Source: an uncultured Desulfobacterales bacterium (GTDB taxonomy: Bacteria > Desulfobacterota > Desulfobulbia > Desulfobulbales > Desulfocapsaceae). From it: a stretch of 64,000 bases of DNA. The stretch covers positions 142,202-206,201 of the forward strand of contig CALGIJ010000038.1 in the NCBI GenBank assembly GCA_937915545.1, written 5' to 3'. This document shows positions 45,780-55,108 of this stretch, piece after piece; the stretch's first letter is position 1; the number at the start of each line of letters is the position of its first letter. The notes beneath the pieces were generated by a model. It saw only the letters and a program-made list of their open reading frames with translations, did no database searches and was not told the DNA's origin. Position numbers and translations under genes: made by a program.

Positions 45780-46481
45780 TCAGAAGGAGATCCCCGGGGT
45801 GTCGCGGTCGACGAGATAGGCCTCGCTGCGTCCGCCGAAACGCTCGACCACCATGGTTTCGACCTTGGCCATGGCCCTCTCCAGCCGCTGCCTCTGCTCT
45901 CCGCCGAAACCGACCAGCTGAAAGAAGACATCCTTGCTGGCAGCGGTCATCTTGCCGAGCTCGCTCTGGCGCCAGAGCCACTGCCTGGTCTGGACAATCT
46001 CACCGCTGACGAAGACCAGCTCGCCCTCGCCGAGGGCCTCGTATGCGGTGGCGGCAAAGGGCAGGTAACGGTCCTCCTGGCGCGACCGCCTCACCCAGAG
46101 ATCGGCGTCTATCGCCGCCAGGTCGTGACCGCCGAGGGAGACGATCTCCTCCAGCGAGATGGCATTGCAGAGATCGACCAGGGCGTTGATCGACGGCAGT
46201 GCCTGGCCTTTGGTGACCCTCTTGGTCATGCCTTCCACCGAGTTGGTGAACTTGTTGGGGTTGATGCCGACGTTCTGCAGGGCGGCACGATAGCGGCGGA
46301 TATACTCCTCCTCCCTGGGGTCGCTGTCGCCAAGGCGAGTCCGCACCTCACTCTCCGCCTGACGCAGTCGGCTGATATCCTCCGCGCCGCTCTCGCCGTT
46401 ACTCAGTCCCCTGCCGACGACGACGCCAAAGCAGACGTCGGGATTCTTCTCGAAAACGAATGGTTCAATGGAATAGTTCAT
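45780..46481 (-). CDS. B3/B4 tRNA-binding-domain protein (COG3382 type)
   Basis: The 233-residue protein has the stand-alone B3/B4 domain found in the PheRS beta chain: VCFGVVVGRGLSNG, NSVEGMTKRVTKGQALPSIN, LVDLCNAISLEEIVSLGGHD, GELVFVSGEIVQTRQWLWRQ, FFQLVGF. Such proteins may edit mischarged tRNA or bind tRNA; the role here is inferred. An AGAAGAGAG site precedes ATG 46481. It lies 50 bp after the TPR membrane protein gene in the opposite reading sense order, both minus strand. Confidence 0.82.
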   Translation of the reverse strand: MNYSIEPFVFEKNPDVCFGVVVGRGLSNGESGAEDISRLRQAESEVRTRLGDSDPREEEYIRRYRAALQNVGINPNKFTNSVEGMTKRVTKGQALPSINALVDLCNAISLEEIVSLGGHDLAAIDADLWVRRSRQEDRYLPFAATAYEALGEGELVFVSGEIVQTRQWLWRQSELGKMTAASKDVFFQLVGFGGEQRQRLERAMAKVETMVVERFGGRSEAYLVDRDTPGISF

Positions 46482-46531
46482 CTCTCTTCTTCAGATAGGT
46501 GTGAACGGTGCCGGCGATGAGGTCGCCGGGT

Positions 46532-47038
46532 TCAGGTGAAGGTTGAGGCCCGCAGCGACTCCGCCAGGCGGTGGTCCTCGTCGTCGGGCAGCGACAGGGT
46601 CATGGCGCGGTCGAAGCACTCCCGCGCCTGCCGCTTGCGGCCAAAACCGTTGAGGAGGATTTCCCCGCGCAGGTTATGGGCCCGGGCGAAAGACGGCGCC
46701 CGGCGCAGGAGCCGGTCGACCTTCTTCATCGCCTCCTGGTAATTTTCCAGACCCATGAGCATGGCGATTTCCTGCAGGTCGTTATGGTACTGGATGTGCG
46801 GACTGAGCCTCACCCCCCCGCCGAGCCCGACGAGGGAAAGGAGGGAGTCGAGGTCGTGGGTGGTGACGACGACGATCAGGGCGATGCCGACGGCATAGAC
46901 CAGAGGGTTGACGAGCAGCGCCATCAGCGAGAAGCCGTCGACCAGGCAGAGCACCAGGCCGATGACGAAGAACAGGGCGAACAACATGCCGCTATAGCGC
47001 AACAAATCCCCGACGATGGTCAAGTCACGCTGCGTCAT
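46532..47038 (-). CDS. Small TPR-containing inner-membrane protein
   Basis: The 168-residue protein has two transmembrane helices near the N-terminus (MLFALFFVIGLVLCLVDGF and LLVNPLVYAVGIALIVVV). A single cytoplasmic TPR-like pair follows (NYQEAMKKVDRLLRRAPSFA, AHNLRGEILLNGFGRKRQAR). No family name is recognised. GGAGGAGCGG before ATG 47038 supports the start. Confidence 0.65.
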   Translation of the reverse strand: MTQRDLTIVGDLLRYSGMLFALFFVIGLVLCLVDGFSLMALLVNPLVYAVGIALIVVVTTHDLDSLLSLVGLGGGVRLSPHIQYHNDLQEIAMLMGLENYQEAMKKVDRLLRRAPSFARAHNLRGEILLNGFGRKRQARECFDRAMTLSLPDDEDHRLAESLRASTFT

Positions 47039-47342
47039 ACCGCTCCTCCTTCGCCGCGCGCGATTTTCTCCACAGCACCGGGCGGCAGCCTGTTCTACCC
47101 GCGGCCGCCCCACCTCTCCCACGTGGCTCCAAGGGGATCGTCCATCTGGACCATCGCCGATAACCCTGTCGTGTGCCAGCGCCCGAAAGACGTTGAGCAA
47201 CCCAGACGCATCAAATATACCACAAAGAATGGGGCGAGCCCTCACCAATTTCGACTGCACCCATCTCGAGACGGGCCGGCAAGGGTGTCATATAGACAAG
47301 AAGGCGCCAATGCTGCGCCGGCACCTTCTTGTGGAGGAATGC
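47039..47342. other. 304-bp intergenic region
   Basis: This contains the promoter side of the small TPR membrane gene and a strong terminator hairpin (47297-47331) for the lipoprotein operon. No coding or RNA feature recognised. Confidence 0.35.
47297..47331 (-). terminator. Terminator hairpin of the CsgG-type lipoprotein operon
   Basis: On the minus strand CAAGAAGGTGCC pairs with GGCGCCTTCTTG over 12 bp (one G-U pair) with an 11-base loop, and U-rich TCTATAT follows. It lies 12 bases past the stop of the DUF799 gene. Confidence 0.55.
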
Positions 47343-48035
47343 TCAGGATTTTTTCCGACTTCGCGTTTCATCGACCACGACCATATCCCCGTCCTTGGCG
47401 TGGGACTGATGATAGCGGCCGTAGGGAAGGGTATAGAGGGCGATCCCATTGACCTGCCTGGCTACCGGCACATACTCGGTGGTCGCGGTTTTTATCGCCG
47501 TGGCAATGAGCTTGATACCCAGACCGACAAGGCCACCGCCCCCCGAGTTATCACTCGTGTCCACCACCACCCGTCCGTCATAGCGCCACAGCTCTTCGCC
47601 GCTATCGGTCGATTTCAGGACGAACTCGGTCGAAACGGTGACATTGCCGCCGATGACGTAATAGTTGGTATCCCATTCCCGTATGGTACTGTACAGGACC
47701 GCGTCGGCGCCAAAATGTTCCTTGAATTTTTGCAGGGGAATGGCCGCCATTGCCTCCGTATCATGGAAGCCTTCGGCGGCGAGAACCTCACTGGTGACCT
47801 CGAGGGGGAAGACATAATAGCCGCACATGGAGAGTGGTTCGGCGATAGTCGTCGCATAGTAATCCCGGGCCTCGGCGGCGGTGGATTGGTTGATCGGCGG
47901 CAGGGCGAGTATGGCCAGCGGCTTTTCTTTGTACATCTCGGGAAAGGCTTCATGCTTGGCGAGAAGCTTGTGCCCGCATCCCGACAGCAGAACGACCGCC
48001 AGCAGGGCCATCAACAGGGGGTATGGTGCTCTCAT
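47343..48035 (-). CDS. DUF799 (GNA1162-type) lipoprotein
   Basis: The 230-residue lipoprotein has lipobox LLSGC at about 16-20. The mature part contains PLAILALPPINQSTAAEARD, YVFPLEVTSEVLAAEGFHD, FGADAVLYSTIREWDTNYYV and GEELWRYDGRVVVDTSDN, the DUF799 pattern of Neisseria GNA1162. In Neisseria and many proteobacteria it follows a DUF4810 and a CsgG-like gene, as here. It probably forms part of an outer-membrane-associated complex of unknown function. Its start overlaps the stop of the DUF4810 gene by 4 bp. Confidence 0.82.
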   Translation of the reverse strand: MRAPYPLLMALLAVVLLSGCGHKLLAKHEAFPEMYKEKPLAILALPPINQSTAAEARDYYATTIAEPLSMCGYYVFPLEVTSEVLAAEGFHDTEAMAAIPLQKFKEHFGADAVLYSTIREWDTNYYVIGGNVTVSTEFVLKSTDSGEELWRYDGRVVVDTSDNSGGGGLVGLGIKLIATAIKTATTEYVPVARQVNGIALYTLPYGRYHQSHAKDGDMVVVDETRSRKKS

Positions 48036-48397
48036 AAGGTTTCCTCACTGGTTGCAAGAGCCTTTTTCTTCAATGCGGCAACGAGCTGGGCCGATTCAGG
48101 GAAGGCCGTCTGCTCCATCTCGAAATACTTCACCGCCTCTTCTTTTTTGCCAATGCCGAGATAGTGGAAACCCAGCTCACAGCATACGCCCGGAGGAGGC
48201 TTCACCCCCTTGGCATCGGCCTTGGCGATTATCGCCAGCAGAGTCTTTTCATGTTCGAGGCGCGCTTCCGGCGTGCCGTTCTTTTTCACGTTATAGAGTG
48301 AATTCGAATAATTCTCCCAATAGTACATCGAGGTTCGCTCCACACAGCCGCTGACCATGACGACCATCACAACCAGCAACAAGAGTCTTTCTTTCAT
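48032..48397 (-). CDS. DUF4810 lipoprotein
   Basis: The 121-residue lipoprotein has lipobox MVSGC at about 14-18. YYWENYSNSLYNVKKNGTPE and CCELGFHYLGIGKKEEAVKYF are typical of DUF4810 (a short TPR-like fold). It is the third gene of a four-gene operon whose members all overlap by 4 bp, so expression must be tightly coupled. Function unknown. Confidence 0.82.
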   Translation of the reverse strand: MKERLLLLVVMVVMVSGCVERTSMYYWENYSNSLYNVKKNGTPEARLEHEKTLLAIIAKADAKGVKPPPGVCCELGFHYLGIGKKEEAVKYFEMEQTAFPESAQLVAALKKKALATSEETL

Positions 48398-48699
48398 GGT
48401 ATCTGCACCTCCCGGGTCACCTGATTTTCTAGGATGAGAATCCTCTCCACAATCACCTCATCGGCTCTGGAAATCTTGATCCTGTGCTTACCGGGGGAGA
48501 TGCGGTGGACAATGTTCTGCCCGACGCCACGTTCAGACAACGAGAACGGTGCAAGATCGTCGATTTTCACCATCACGTTGTGCAGATCCCCGGAAAACTT
48601 GAGATAACTTCTCTCTGCAGGCTGTTCTACTCCTTCACCGTACCCGCCGCAGCCAGCAAAGAAGCAGCAGCACAAGGCGACGACTACCCACCGTTTCAT
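48394..48699 (-). CDS. Small lipoprotein (101 aa), unknown, inserted in the CsgG/DUF4810/DUF799 operon
   Basis: It begins MKRWVVVALCCCFFAGCGG, a signal peptide with lipobox FAGC. The mature part has LKFSGDLHNVMVKIDDLAPF and IVHRISPGKHRIKISRADEV, which looks like a small PEGA-like beta-sandwich. It overlaps both neighbours by 4 bp. The cluster I know from Neisseria (NMB1162-1164) lacks this fourth gene, so it may be a lineage-specific component. Confidence 0.68.
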   Translation of the reverse strand: MKRWVVVALCCCFFAGCGGYGEGVEQPAERSYLKFSGDLHNVMVKIDDLAPFSLSERGVGQNIVHRISPGKHRIKISRADEVIVERILILENQVTREVQIP

Positions 48700-49697
48700 C
48701 GTGCCCCCCCTTTTCCCCATCCTTCGGCTTCCTGAACGATGAGTTCGTCGAGATTCTCTATAGGAACCATCCCGCTTTCGACGACGCACAGCGCCAGTTC
48801 ATCGTTGACGTTTTTGCCAAGGAGCCCGACAACACGGATCGTCCCCAGTCTTTCTCCGGGAAGTTCCACAAGCATGCCGGTTTGCGGGTTCTGCACCTGT
48901 TTCCCTCTGCGTGCCACCTCGAAGATGTCACCTGCGACAATGCCTTGAGAGGCGCCCCCAGCCATGACATACTGTCCATTGTCATAGGAAAGCAGCGAGG
49001 ACCTCCAGGGTTTATCGAGCAGGTTTTCCACGAGCCTGTTGACCAGCTTGCTGATGGCGGCAGAAATGGCCCGGTCGTCCAAACTGGAATCATAGGCCGC
49101 CTTCGCCCCTAGCCCCAGCACCGTGCCAGCCTCGGAAAAGGCTTCTCCGCTGGCCTCCTCGGCATAGACAATCTGCCCAGTGCGGACATCGACCAGTCTG
49201 ACATTCACCGCAGCGACGGCCCGTTGTTCCTTCGTCCGACTGAAGACGCCGACATCGCTGACCGTTTTCCGCCCAAACTCGGATACCGAGCCAACGATCA
49301 GCTGATCGGAAGCGATGTTGAGCCGGGAAACGCTCCCCCTCGCCAGCTCGGCGTCGATCTTGCCGATATCCGCCCGCTCCAGCATGATGAACTTTTCCGT
49401 CGCGGCAAGCTTCGCCGAGAGGATGTCCATGGCCTGCTTGCCGATCCTGTCATCGTTTCTGTCCACGAGGAAGCTCTGCCCATGCTTCGTCTCGTTGGAA
49501 AATCGGGCAATGGCCACTTTCCGTTTCAGAAACCTCCCCTGCTGCTGCATCACCGCCTTTGCGACCTGAGGCGCCTCCTCAGGAACCTCCCTGATTCGTG
49601 GTTTGTCGACCCTGGCGCAGGATGCCATCAGAACTCCGGCACCAAGCAACACCACCCACACTCCCCTGCTCTTCACCAGAACCTCCTTGTTGTTCAT
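48696..49697 (-). CDS. CsgG-family lipoprotein
   Basis: The 333-residue protein has a signal peptide with lipobox LMASC (about 21-25). The CsgG domain follows: KRKVAIARFSNETKHGQSFL, IGKQAMDILSAKLAATEKFI, MLERADIGKIDAELARG, ADQ-like LIVGSVSEFG, VNVRLVDVRTGQIVYAEEAS. A C-terminal domain (QGIVAGDIFEVARRGKQV) resembles the tail of the Neisseria NMB1164 type rather than curli CsgG. It heads an operon of four lipoproteins. ATG 49697 is taken as start; its ribosome-binding site is weak. The AT-rich region upstream should hold the promoter. Confidence 0.82.
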   Translation of the reverse strand: MNNKEVLVKSRGVWVVLLGAGVLMASCARVDKPRIREVPEEAPQVAKAVMQQQGRFLKRKVAIARFSNETKHGQSFLVDRNDDRIGKQAMDILSAKLAATEKFIMLERADIGKIDAELARGSVSRLNIASDQLIVGSVSEFGRKTVSDVGVFSRTKEQRAVAAVNVRLVDVRTGQIVYAEEASGEAFSEAGTVLGLGAKAAYDSSLDDRAISAAISKLVNRLVENLLDKPWRSSLLSYDNGQYVMAGGASQGIVAGDIFEVARRGKQVQNPQTGMLVELPGERLGTIRVVGLLGKNVNDELALCVVESGMVPIENLDELIVQEAEGWGKGGAR

Positions 49698-50550
49698 TGG
49701 TGCTCTTTCGACCCACAGCGGCAGGCCACCCAGGCTCGAGGCAACCCCGCCCCACTCCATCTCGACAAAATGAAGGCGAGAATAATTCATATCCATCATG
49801 TCGACGCTCACTGTAACACAATCATCTTCCCATCCTTCATAATGCACCACTCATGTCAAGGGGCTATTATCCACACATCACCTCCTTTATGTCCATTAAT
49901 CTTTCGTCAATCACTGCAATTTATGTAATTTTTACAAATTATTCCTTAGTTATGAATGTTCTCAACAAAACTCCATAGCGCATTAACCTATCAATAGGAG
50001 CCGACTGTATCTTACGATACCTGATTTGACAACAAATACTTGATGTTAATCTATATTTTAAGGAAAAACACGTAAAGTCCAGAAAAACACTGCTACATCT
50101 CTATGAGCAATGTTTAACATCTCAATATACCATTTTAATTAAGTGTATTTTGCAATACTCGCCGAGAAAAACCCCTGCAAAACGAGCTCATTCCTGACAT
50201 TCACCAAACAGGTTCAATCTGCCGCATCAACCCTGTCGGCACACCTGGCCTGGCAGGTCGGGGCTGACCTACCCTGCCCGCCCGGTCAAGGTGTCGACAC
50301 CGCCCTGTTCGAACTGGAGGCGACTCCTCGCGTCCCTGGCGTTTCATTTCCGCAAGCGGAGCGGTCAAGCGGGGAAAAGGCATGGCCCCTCGCACCCATC
50401 AAGCGGAGGGCGCCGAAACACTCAATTTTCTTTTAGAGTTGTGGTGTTTTTTATGCTACACTGGAGAGGCGATCACGTTCGGAAACTGCGAGCCGCCACG
50501 AAGGAAGACGAAGACGCCATCACGCTCGACACCACCGCGACAGGCACTGC
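49698..50550. other. 853-bp intergenic region with an AT-rich core
   Basis: The part from about 49850 to 50160 is strikingly AT-rich for this chromosome. It contains TTGACA at 50026-50031, with TATATT 20 bases further as a poor promoter candidate, and a GTATC-TTAC-GATAC inverted repeat near 50007. The right half (50160-50550) returns to normal composition and leads into the kinase gene. No convincing gene, tRNA or riboswitch was found. It must regulate the divergent lipoprotein operon and the multi-PAS kinase. Confidence 0.4.
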
Positions 50551-53500
50551 ATGAGCACAGAAACAGACCCCGCCCCCGCCATCGAAGCCCTCAAGGAACG
50601 TGTCGCCTTACTGGAAAGGGCGCTGGCAGAACGGCAAAGCACCGCATCCCCTCCCTTGCCTCTCAACAGGCACCACGACCTGATCTACCAGGAATTGGAC
50701 GGCGACGGTCGCCTCAGCCAGGTCAGCCACGCCTGGCTGAGGCTCCTCGGCTACGGGGAAGAAGAGGTTCTCGGCCGCTCCCTGGCGGATTTTCTCCCCG
50801 AGGAGCAAGACCAGCACTTTCGGCAATTTTTCCCCAGGATGAAGAGCGTCGGCGAGGTCCTCGGCGAGGTCTTTGTCATGCGCAGGAAAGATGGCGGGGA
50901 GCGCGTCGTCTCCCTCTATGGTTGGATCGAGCGCGACAGCGAGGGCAACTTCCTCAGCTCACATTGCATCCTGCAGGATGTCACCCGCGTCAGGAGACTG
51001 GAGAAAAAAAGGGAGTGGGAACGACAGCTGCTCGGCATCTGCCATCAGGCACCGGACCTGCGCACGCTGATGGAAAGCCTCACCCTCTTCTTTCAGACAC
51101 TCACCGGCTGCGAGGCGGTGGGCATCCGCCTCAGGCATGACGGCGACTACCCCTACTACCAGGCGGTGGGCTTCCCGGCCGCCTTCATCAAGGCCGAGAA
51201 CTCCCTCTGTTCCCGTGACGAGAGGGGCTCGATCATCATCGATTATACCGGCAACCCGGCCCTCGACTGCATGTGCGGCAACGTCATCCGCGGCCGCTTC
51301 GATGCCAGCCTGCCTTTCTTCACCGCCAGGGGTAGCTTCTGGACCAACAGCACCACCCAACTGCTCGCCTCGACGAGCCCCGAGGAACGGCAGAGCAACA
51401 CCCGCAACCGCTGCAACGGCGTAGGCTACGAGTCAGTAGCGCTCATCCCCATCAAGGACCGCAAGACCACCTACGGGCTCTTCCAGTTCAACGACCGGAG
51501 ACCGAATCGCTTCACCACTGACCGTATCGAGCAGTACGAACAGCTGATCTCCTACGTCTCCCTCACCCTGGCCAAGCATCTCGCCGACCATGATCTGCGC
51601 ATCTCCGAAAAAAAGCACCGCACGGTGGTCGAGAACGCCCAGGAGGCCATTGCCATTGTGCAGTGGGAGAAGGTGGTCCTCGCCAACAGGGCGGCGGCTC
51701 AGCTCACCGGCCGCAGCGTGGAGCAACTCGAGGCAGGCTCCTTCCTCGACCTCGTCCACCATGACGACCGGGACAGCATGGCAACACTGCAGGATCTGCA
51801 GCTGAAAGGCTCCACAGTACCGCAATCGATGACCTTCAGGATCGTCCGCAGCGACGGCGAGACGCGCTGGGTGGAACGCCACGGCACCCTCATCGAGTGG
51901 AACGGCAGGCCGGCCAGCCTGCACTTTCTCACCGACATCACCGCCAAGCGCCAGGCCGAACTCGCTCGCCAGGAGCACGAACAGAACCTGCAAGCCATCC
52001 TCAACGCCGCCCCTGAGTCGATCCAGCTCTTCGACCTGGAAGGACGAACCCTCCTCGCCAACGAGGCCACCGCGAGGCGCCTCAAGACCACCCTCGAGGA
52101 GTTGAGGGGCAAGATCATCTATGATTTTTTCCCCGCGGACATCGCGGCCTCGCGCAAGACGCTCATCGAGCGCGTCATCGCCAGCGGCGAGCCGCAGCTC
52201 TGCCGCGACGTGCGCAACGGCATCGTCTTCGATGCCCATATCTGGCCGGTCTTCGACCACGAGGGCAGGGTCTGCCGCCTCGCCGTGTTCGCCGTCGACA
52301 GCTCCGAACGCGAGCTGGCGGCCAAACGCCTCGAGGAGAGCCACCAGCTGCTGCGCAACCTGGCCAACATGGTCCCCGGCGTTGTCTACCAGTACCGCCT
52401 CTACCCCGACGGGCGCTCCGCCTTCCCCTATGCGAGTCCGGGCATGTACGCCATCTACGAGGTCACCCCCGAGGAGGTCCGCGAGGATGCGACTCCGGTC
52501 TTTGGCCGCCTGCACCCCGAGGACCACGACCGGGTGTCCGCCGACATCTTCCGTTCAGCCCGCACCCTCTCCACCTTCCTGTGCGAGTTTCGTGTCATCC
52601 TCCCCACGCAGGGGCTGCGCTGGCGCTGGTCCCAGGCGCAGCCGCAGGCCATGGAGGATGGCTCAATCCTCTGGCACGGCATCATCTCCGATGTCACCGA
52701 CCGCAAGCTCGCCGAGGAGAAACTGCGCGAGAGCAATGCCTACCTGGAAAACCTCATCAACTATGCCAATGTGCCGATCATCGTCTGGGACATGCAGTTC
52801 CGGGTGACGCGCTTCAACCATGCCTTCGAGGAACTGACGGGCCGACGCGCCGGGGATGTCCTCGGCCAGTCGATCAGCCTGCTCTTCCCCCCCGCCGAGA
52901 TCGAGGAGAGCATGAAGCGCATCAGGCAGACCGTCGAGGGCGTGCGCTGGAAAAATATCGGCATCAACATCCAGCACGCCAGCGGCGAGATACGCAGCGT
53001 GCTGTGGAACTCCGCGCTCATCCTTGGTGCCGACGGCAAGACGCCCGCCGCAGTCATCGCCCAGGGCCACGACGTCAGCGAACAGCGCAAGGCCGAGGAA
53101 GAGAAGAACCGGCTCTCCCTGCAACTGCAGCAGGCCCACAAGATGGAGGCCATCGGCACTCTCGCCGGGGACATCGCCCACGACTTCAACAACATCCTCG
53201 GCGGGATCATCGGCTACGCCGAGATGGTCCACGATGACTGCCCGCCGCACCTCCCCATGGCCCAGGATGTCGCCCAGATCCTCAAAGCCGCCAACCGGGC
53301 TAAGGAACTGGTCAAGCAGATCCTCGCCTTCAGCCGCCAGGCGCGGATGGACCGCATCCCCGTCCAGCCGGCGCCGATATTCAAGGAGGCGGTCAAGCTG
53401 CTGCGCGCCTCGCTGCCTTCGACAATCAGCATCGTCCAGGATATCGAGGCGGATTGCGGCATGGTGCTTGCCGACCCGACGCAACTGCATCAGATCCTCG

Positions 53501-54258
53501 TCAACCTTGCCACCAACGCCCTGCACGCTATGGAGGCCAGCGGCGGCACCCTCACCGTGACGCTGCGGCGCCTGGCGGCCGCGGACCCCGACGGACAGCC
53601 CCCAGCCGACCAGGACGCCCCGGGGTGGCTGCAGCTCACCGTCGCCGACACCGGCTGCGGTATTGCCGAGGAGGTGATGAGCCGCATCTTCGACCCCTAT
53701 TTTACTACCAAGGAGGTCGGCAAGGGCACCGGCATGGGCTTGGCCATGGTTCATGGCATCGTCAAGAGCTACAACGGCTCGATACGCTGCGAGAGCAAGG
53801 TGGGAGAGGGCACGACCTTCCGCGTCACGCTGCCGGCGACGAGGGATACAGAGCGGGAAAACACCGAGGAGAACGGGACCCTGCCCCGCGGCAACGAGCG
53901 TATCCTCCTCGTCGATGACGAGAGGATCCTGGTCGAAATGGGCAGGACCATGCTCGTCCGCCTCGGCTACCGGGTCACCGCGCTGGAGAGCAGTCTCGAG
54001 GCGCTGGCCACCTTCCAGGAGCGGCCGGACGATTTCGATCTGGTCATCACCGACCAGACCATGCCCGGCATGACCGGCATCGACCTGGCGCGGCGGCTCT
54101 TGCAGCTCCGCCCGGGATTGCCGATCATCCTCTGTACCGGCTTCAGCAACATCATCTCCGAAGAGACGGCCGCCCATTACGGCATTCGCGGCTACTGCCT
54201 CAAACCGCTGACAAGAGTGGAGCTGTCCCGCAAGATTCGCAGCCTGCTCGATCGCTGA
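50551..54258 (+). CDS. Soluble multi-PAS/GAF hybrid histidine kinase with C-terminal receiver
   Basis: The 1235-residue protein has no transmembrane segment. PAS domains lie at about 45-150, 355-470, 480-590, 600-730 and 735-850. A GAF-like domain of about 170-345 contains a Cys-rich ALDCMCGNVIRGRFD segment. HisKA has its His near 877 (GDIAHDFNNILGGIIG), then HATPase_c (GTGMGLAMVHGIVKSY) and a receiver with Asp near 1167 (LVITDQTMPGMTG). The kinase core is of the type that usually takes a partner Hpt or acts through its own receiver. The GAF cysteines might bind a metal or cluster. ATG 50551 is used with CAGGCA upstream. Confidence 0.9.
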   Translation: MSTETDPAPAIEALKERVALLERALAERQSTASPPLPLNRHHDLIYQELDGDGRLSQVSHAWLRLLGYGEEEVLGRSLADFLPEEQDQHFRQFFPRMKSVGEVLGEVFVMRRKDGGERVVSLYGWIERDSEGNFLSSHCILQDVTRVRRLEKKREWERQLLGICHQAPDLRTLMESLTLFFQTLTGCEAVGIRLRHDGDYPYYQAVGFPAAFIKAENSLCSRDERGSIIIDYTGNPALDCMCGNVIRGRFDASLPFFTARGSFWTNSTTQLLASTSPEERQSNTRNRCNGVGYESVALIPIKDRKTTYGLFQFNDRRPNRFTTDRIEQYEQLISYVSLTLAKHLADHDLRISEKKHRTVVENAQEAIAIVQWEKVVLANRAAAQLTGRSVEQLEAGSFLDLVHHDDRDSMATLQDLQLKGSTVPQSMTFRIVRSDGETRWVERHGTLIEWNGRPASLHFLTDITAKRQAELARQEHEQNLQAILNAAPESIQLFDLEGRTLLANEATARRLKTTLEELRGKIIYDFFPADIAASRKTLIERVIASGEPQLCRDVRNGIVFDAHIWPVFDHEGRVCRLAVFAVDSSERELAAKRLEESHQLLRNLANMVPGVVYQYRLYPDGRSAFPYASPGMYAIYEVTPEEVREDATPVFGRLHPEDHDRVSADIFRSARTLSTFLCEFRVILPTQGLRWRWSQAQPQAMEDGSILWHGIISDVTDRKLAEEKLRESNAYLENLINYANVPIIVWDMQFRVTRFNHAFEELTGRRAGDVLGQSISLLFPPAEIEESMKRIRQTVEGVRWKNIGINIQHASGEIRSVLWNSALILGADGKTPAAVIAQGHDVSEQRKAEEEKNRLSLQLQQAHKMEAIGTLAGDIAHDFNNILGGIIGYAEMVHDDCPPHLPMAQDVAQILKAANRAKELVKQILAFSRQARMDRIPVQPAPIFKEAVKLLRASLPSTISIVQDIEADCGMVLADPTQLHQILVNLATNALHAMEASGGTLTVTLRRLAAADPDGQPPADQDAPGWLQLTVADTGCGIAEEVMSRIFDPYFTTKEVGKGTGMGLAMVHGIVKSYNGSIRCESKVGEGTTFRVTLPATRDTERENTEENGTLPRGNERILLVDDERILVEMGRTMLVRLGYRVTALESSLEALATFQERPDDFDLVITDQTMPGMTGIDLARRLLQLRPGLPIILCTGFSNIISEETAAHYGIRGYCLKPLTRVELSRKIRSLLDR

Positions 54259-54355
54259 TTGCCAGGTCGGCGGGGATCAGAAGGGGACGGTCAGGGGGGA
54301 CGAGCATGGCGCGGACGAGGGTGGCCGCGGCCTGAAGCGGTGCTGCGCCCAGCCC

Positions 54356-55108
54356 TCAGCGCGGCGCCAGCGCGTGGGCGACGATGTAGAGGCCGAGCGC
54401 GAGGAGCGCAATAAAGAAGACCATGCGGAAGCGCTGCTCGGAGAGGTGGCGGCGTACCGCCTGGCCGGCGACCATGCCGACCACCGCCGGCAATGCCGCC
54501 CCGGCCGAGAGAATCGCCTCGCCGGGGCCGAGCAGGTGCGCCTGCTGCAGCGACAGGCCAAGCGCCACGGTCGAAACGGTGAAGAGCATGCCCATGGCCT
54601 GGATGAGCTGGTCACGGGGCAGGCCGATGGCCTGCAGGAACATCACCCCTGGCACGACGAACGACCCGGTCATGCCGGTAAGGACCCCGTTGACCGTGCC
54701 CAGCAGGGGCCCCAGCCAGGCCTCTCGAGGCCGTGAAATCGCCGGCCGGAAACCGATGAGGTTGACGAGGGCGTAAAGAACGAGCAGGAGGCCGAGGAGC
54801 CCCTTGAGCAAGGACGGCTCGAGGCGCGTCAACGCCTGGGCGCCCAGCCACACGGTGACGGTGGCCATGGTGAGAAACGGCCACAGGCGACAGAGGATGG
54901 CGCGGCCGTTACCGCCGACCAGCGCCTGCCAGCAGTTGGTGACGAACGATGGCACCAGCAACAGGGCCATTGCCGTGGCCAGGTCGAAGGCTACGGTGAG
55001 CAGGGCCAGGCTGACCGTCGGCAGGCCGAGGCCGACCACCCCCTTGACCGCGCCGGCGACAACAAAGACGGCGGCCACGACGATGAGGGTTGAGAGATCA
55101 CCGACCAT
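54356..55108 (-). CDS. TauE/SafE-family anion exporter/permease
   Basis: The 250-residue membrane protein has about eight helices, including FVVAGAVKGVVGLGLPTVSL and NGVLTGMTGSFVVPGVMFLQ, the paired TauE motifs. Family members move sulfite, sulfoacetate and similar anions. GAGG precedes ATG 55108, and the gene overlaps the stop of the upstream alpha/beta hydrolase by 11 bp, so the two are co-expressed. Confidence 0.88.
   Translation of the reverse strand: MVGDLSTLIVVAAVFVVAGAVKGVVGLGLPTVSLALLTVAFDLATAMALLLVPSFVTNCWQALVGGNGRAILCRLWPFLTMATVTVWLGAQALTRLEPSLLKGLLGLLLVLYALVNLIGFRPAISRPREAWLGPLLGTVNGVLTGMTGSFVVPGVMFLQAIGLPRDQLIQAMGMLFTVSTVALGLSLQQAHLLGPGEAILSAGAALPAVVGMVAGQAVRRHLSEQRFRMVFFIALLALGLYIVAHALAPR

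Noticed and set aside
50160..50550. Cyclic di-GMP riboswitch upstream of the multi-PAS kinase
   Set aside because: The conserved GEMM core could not be found here or before the other c-di-GMP-related genes.
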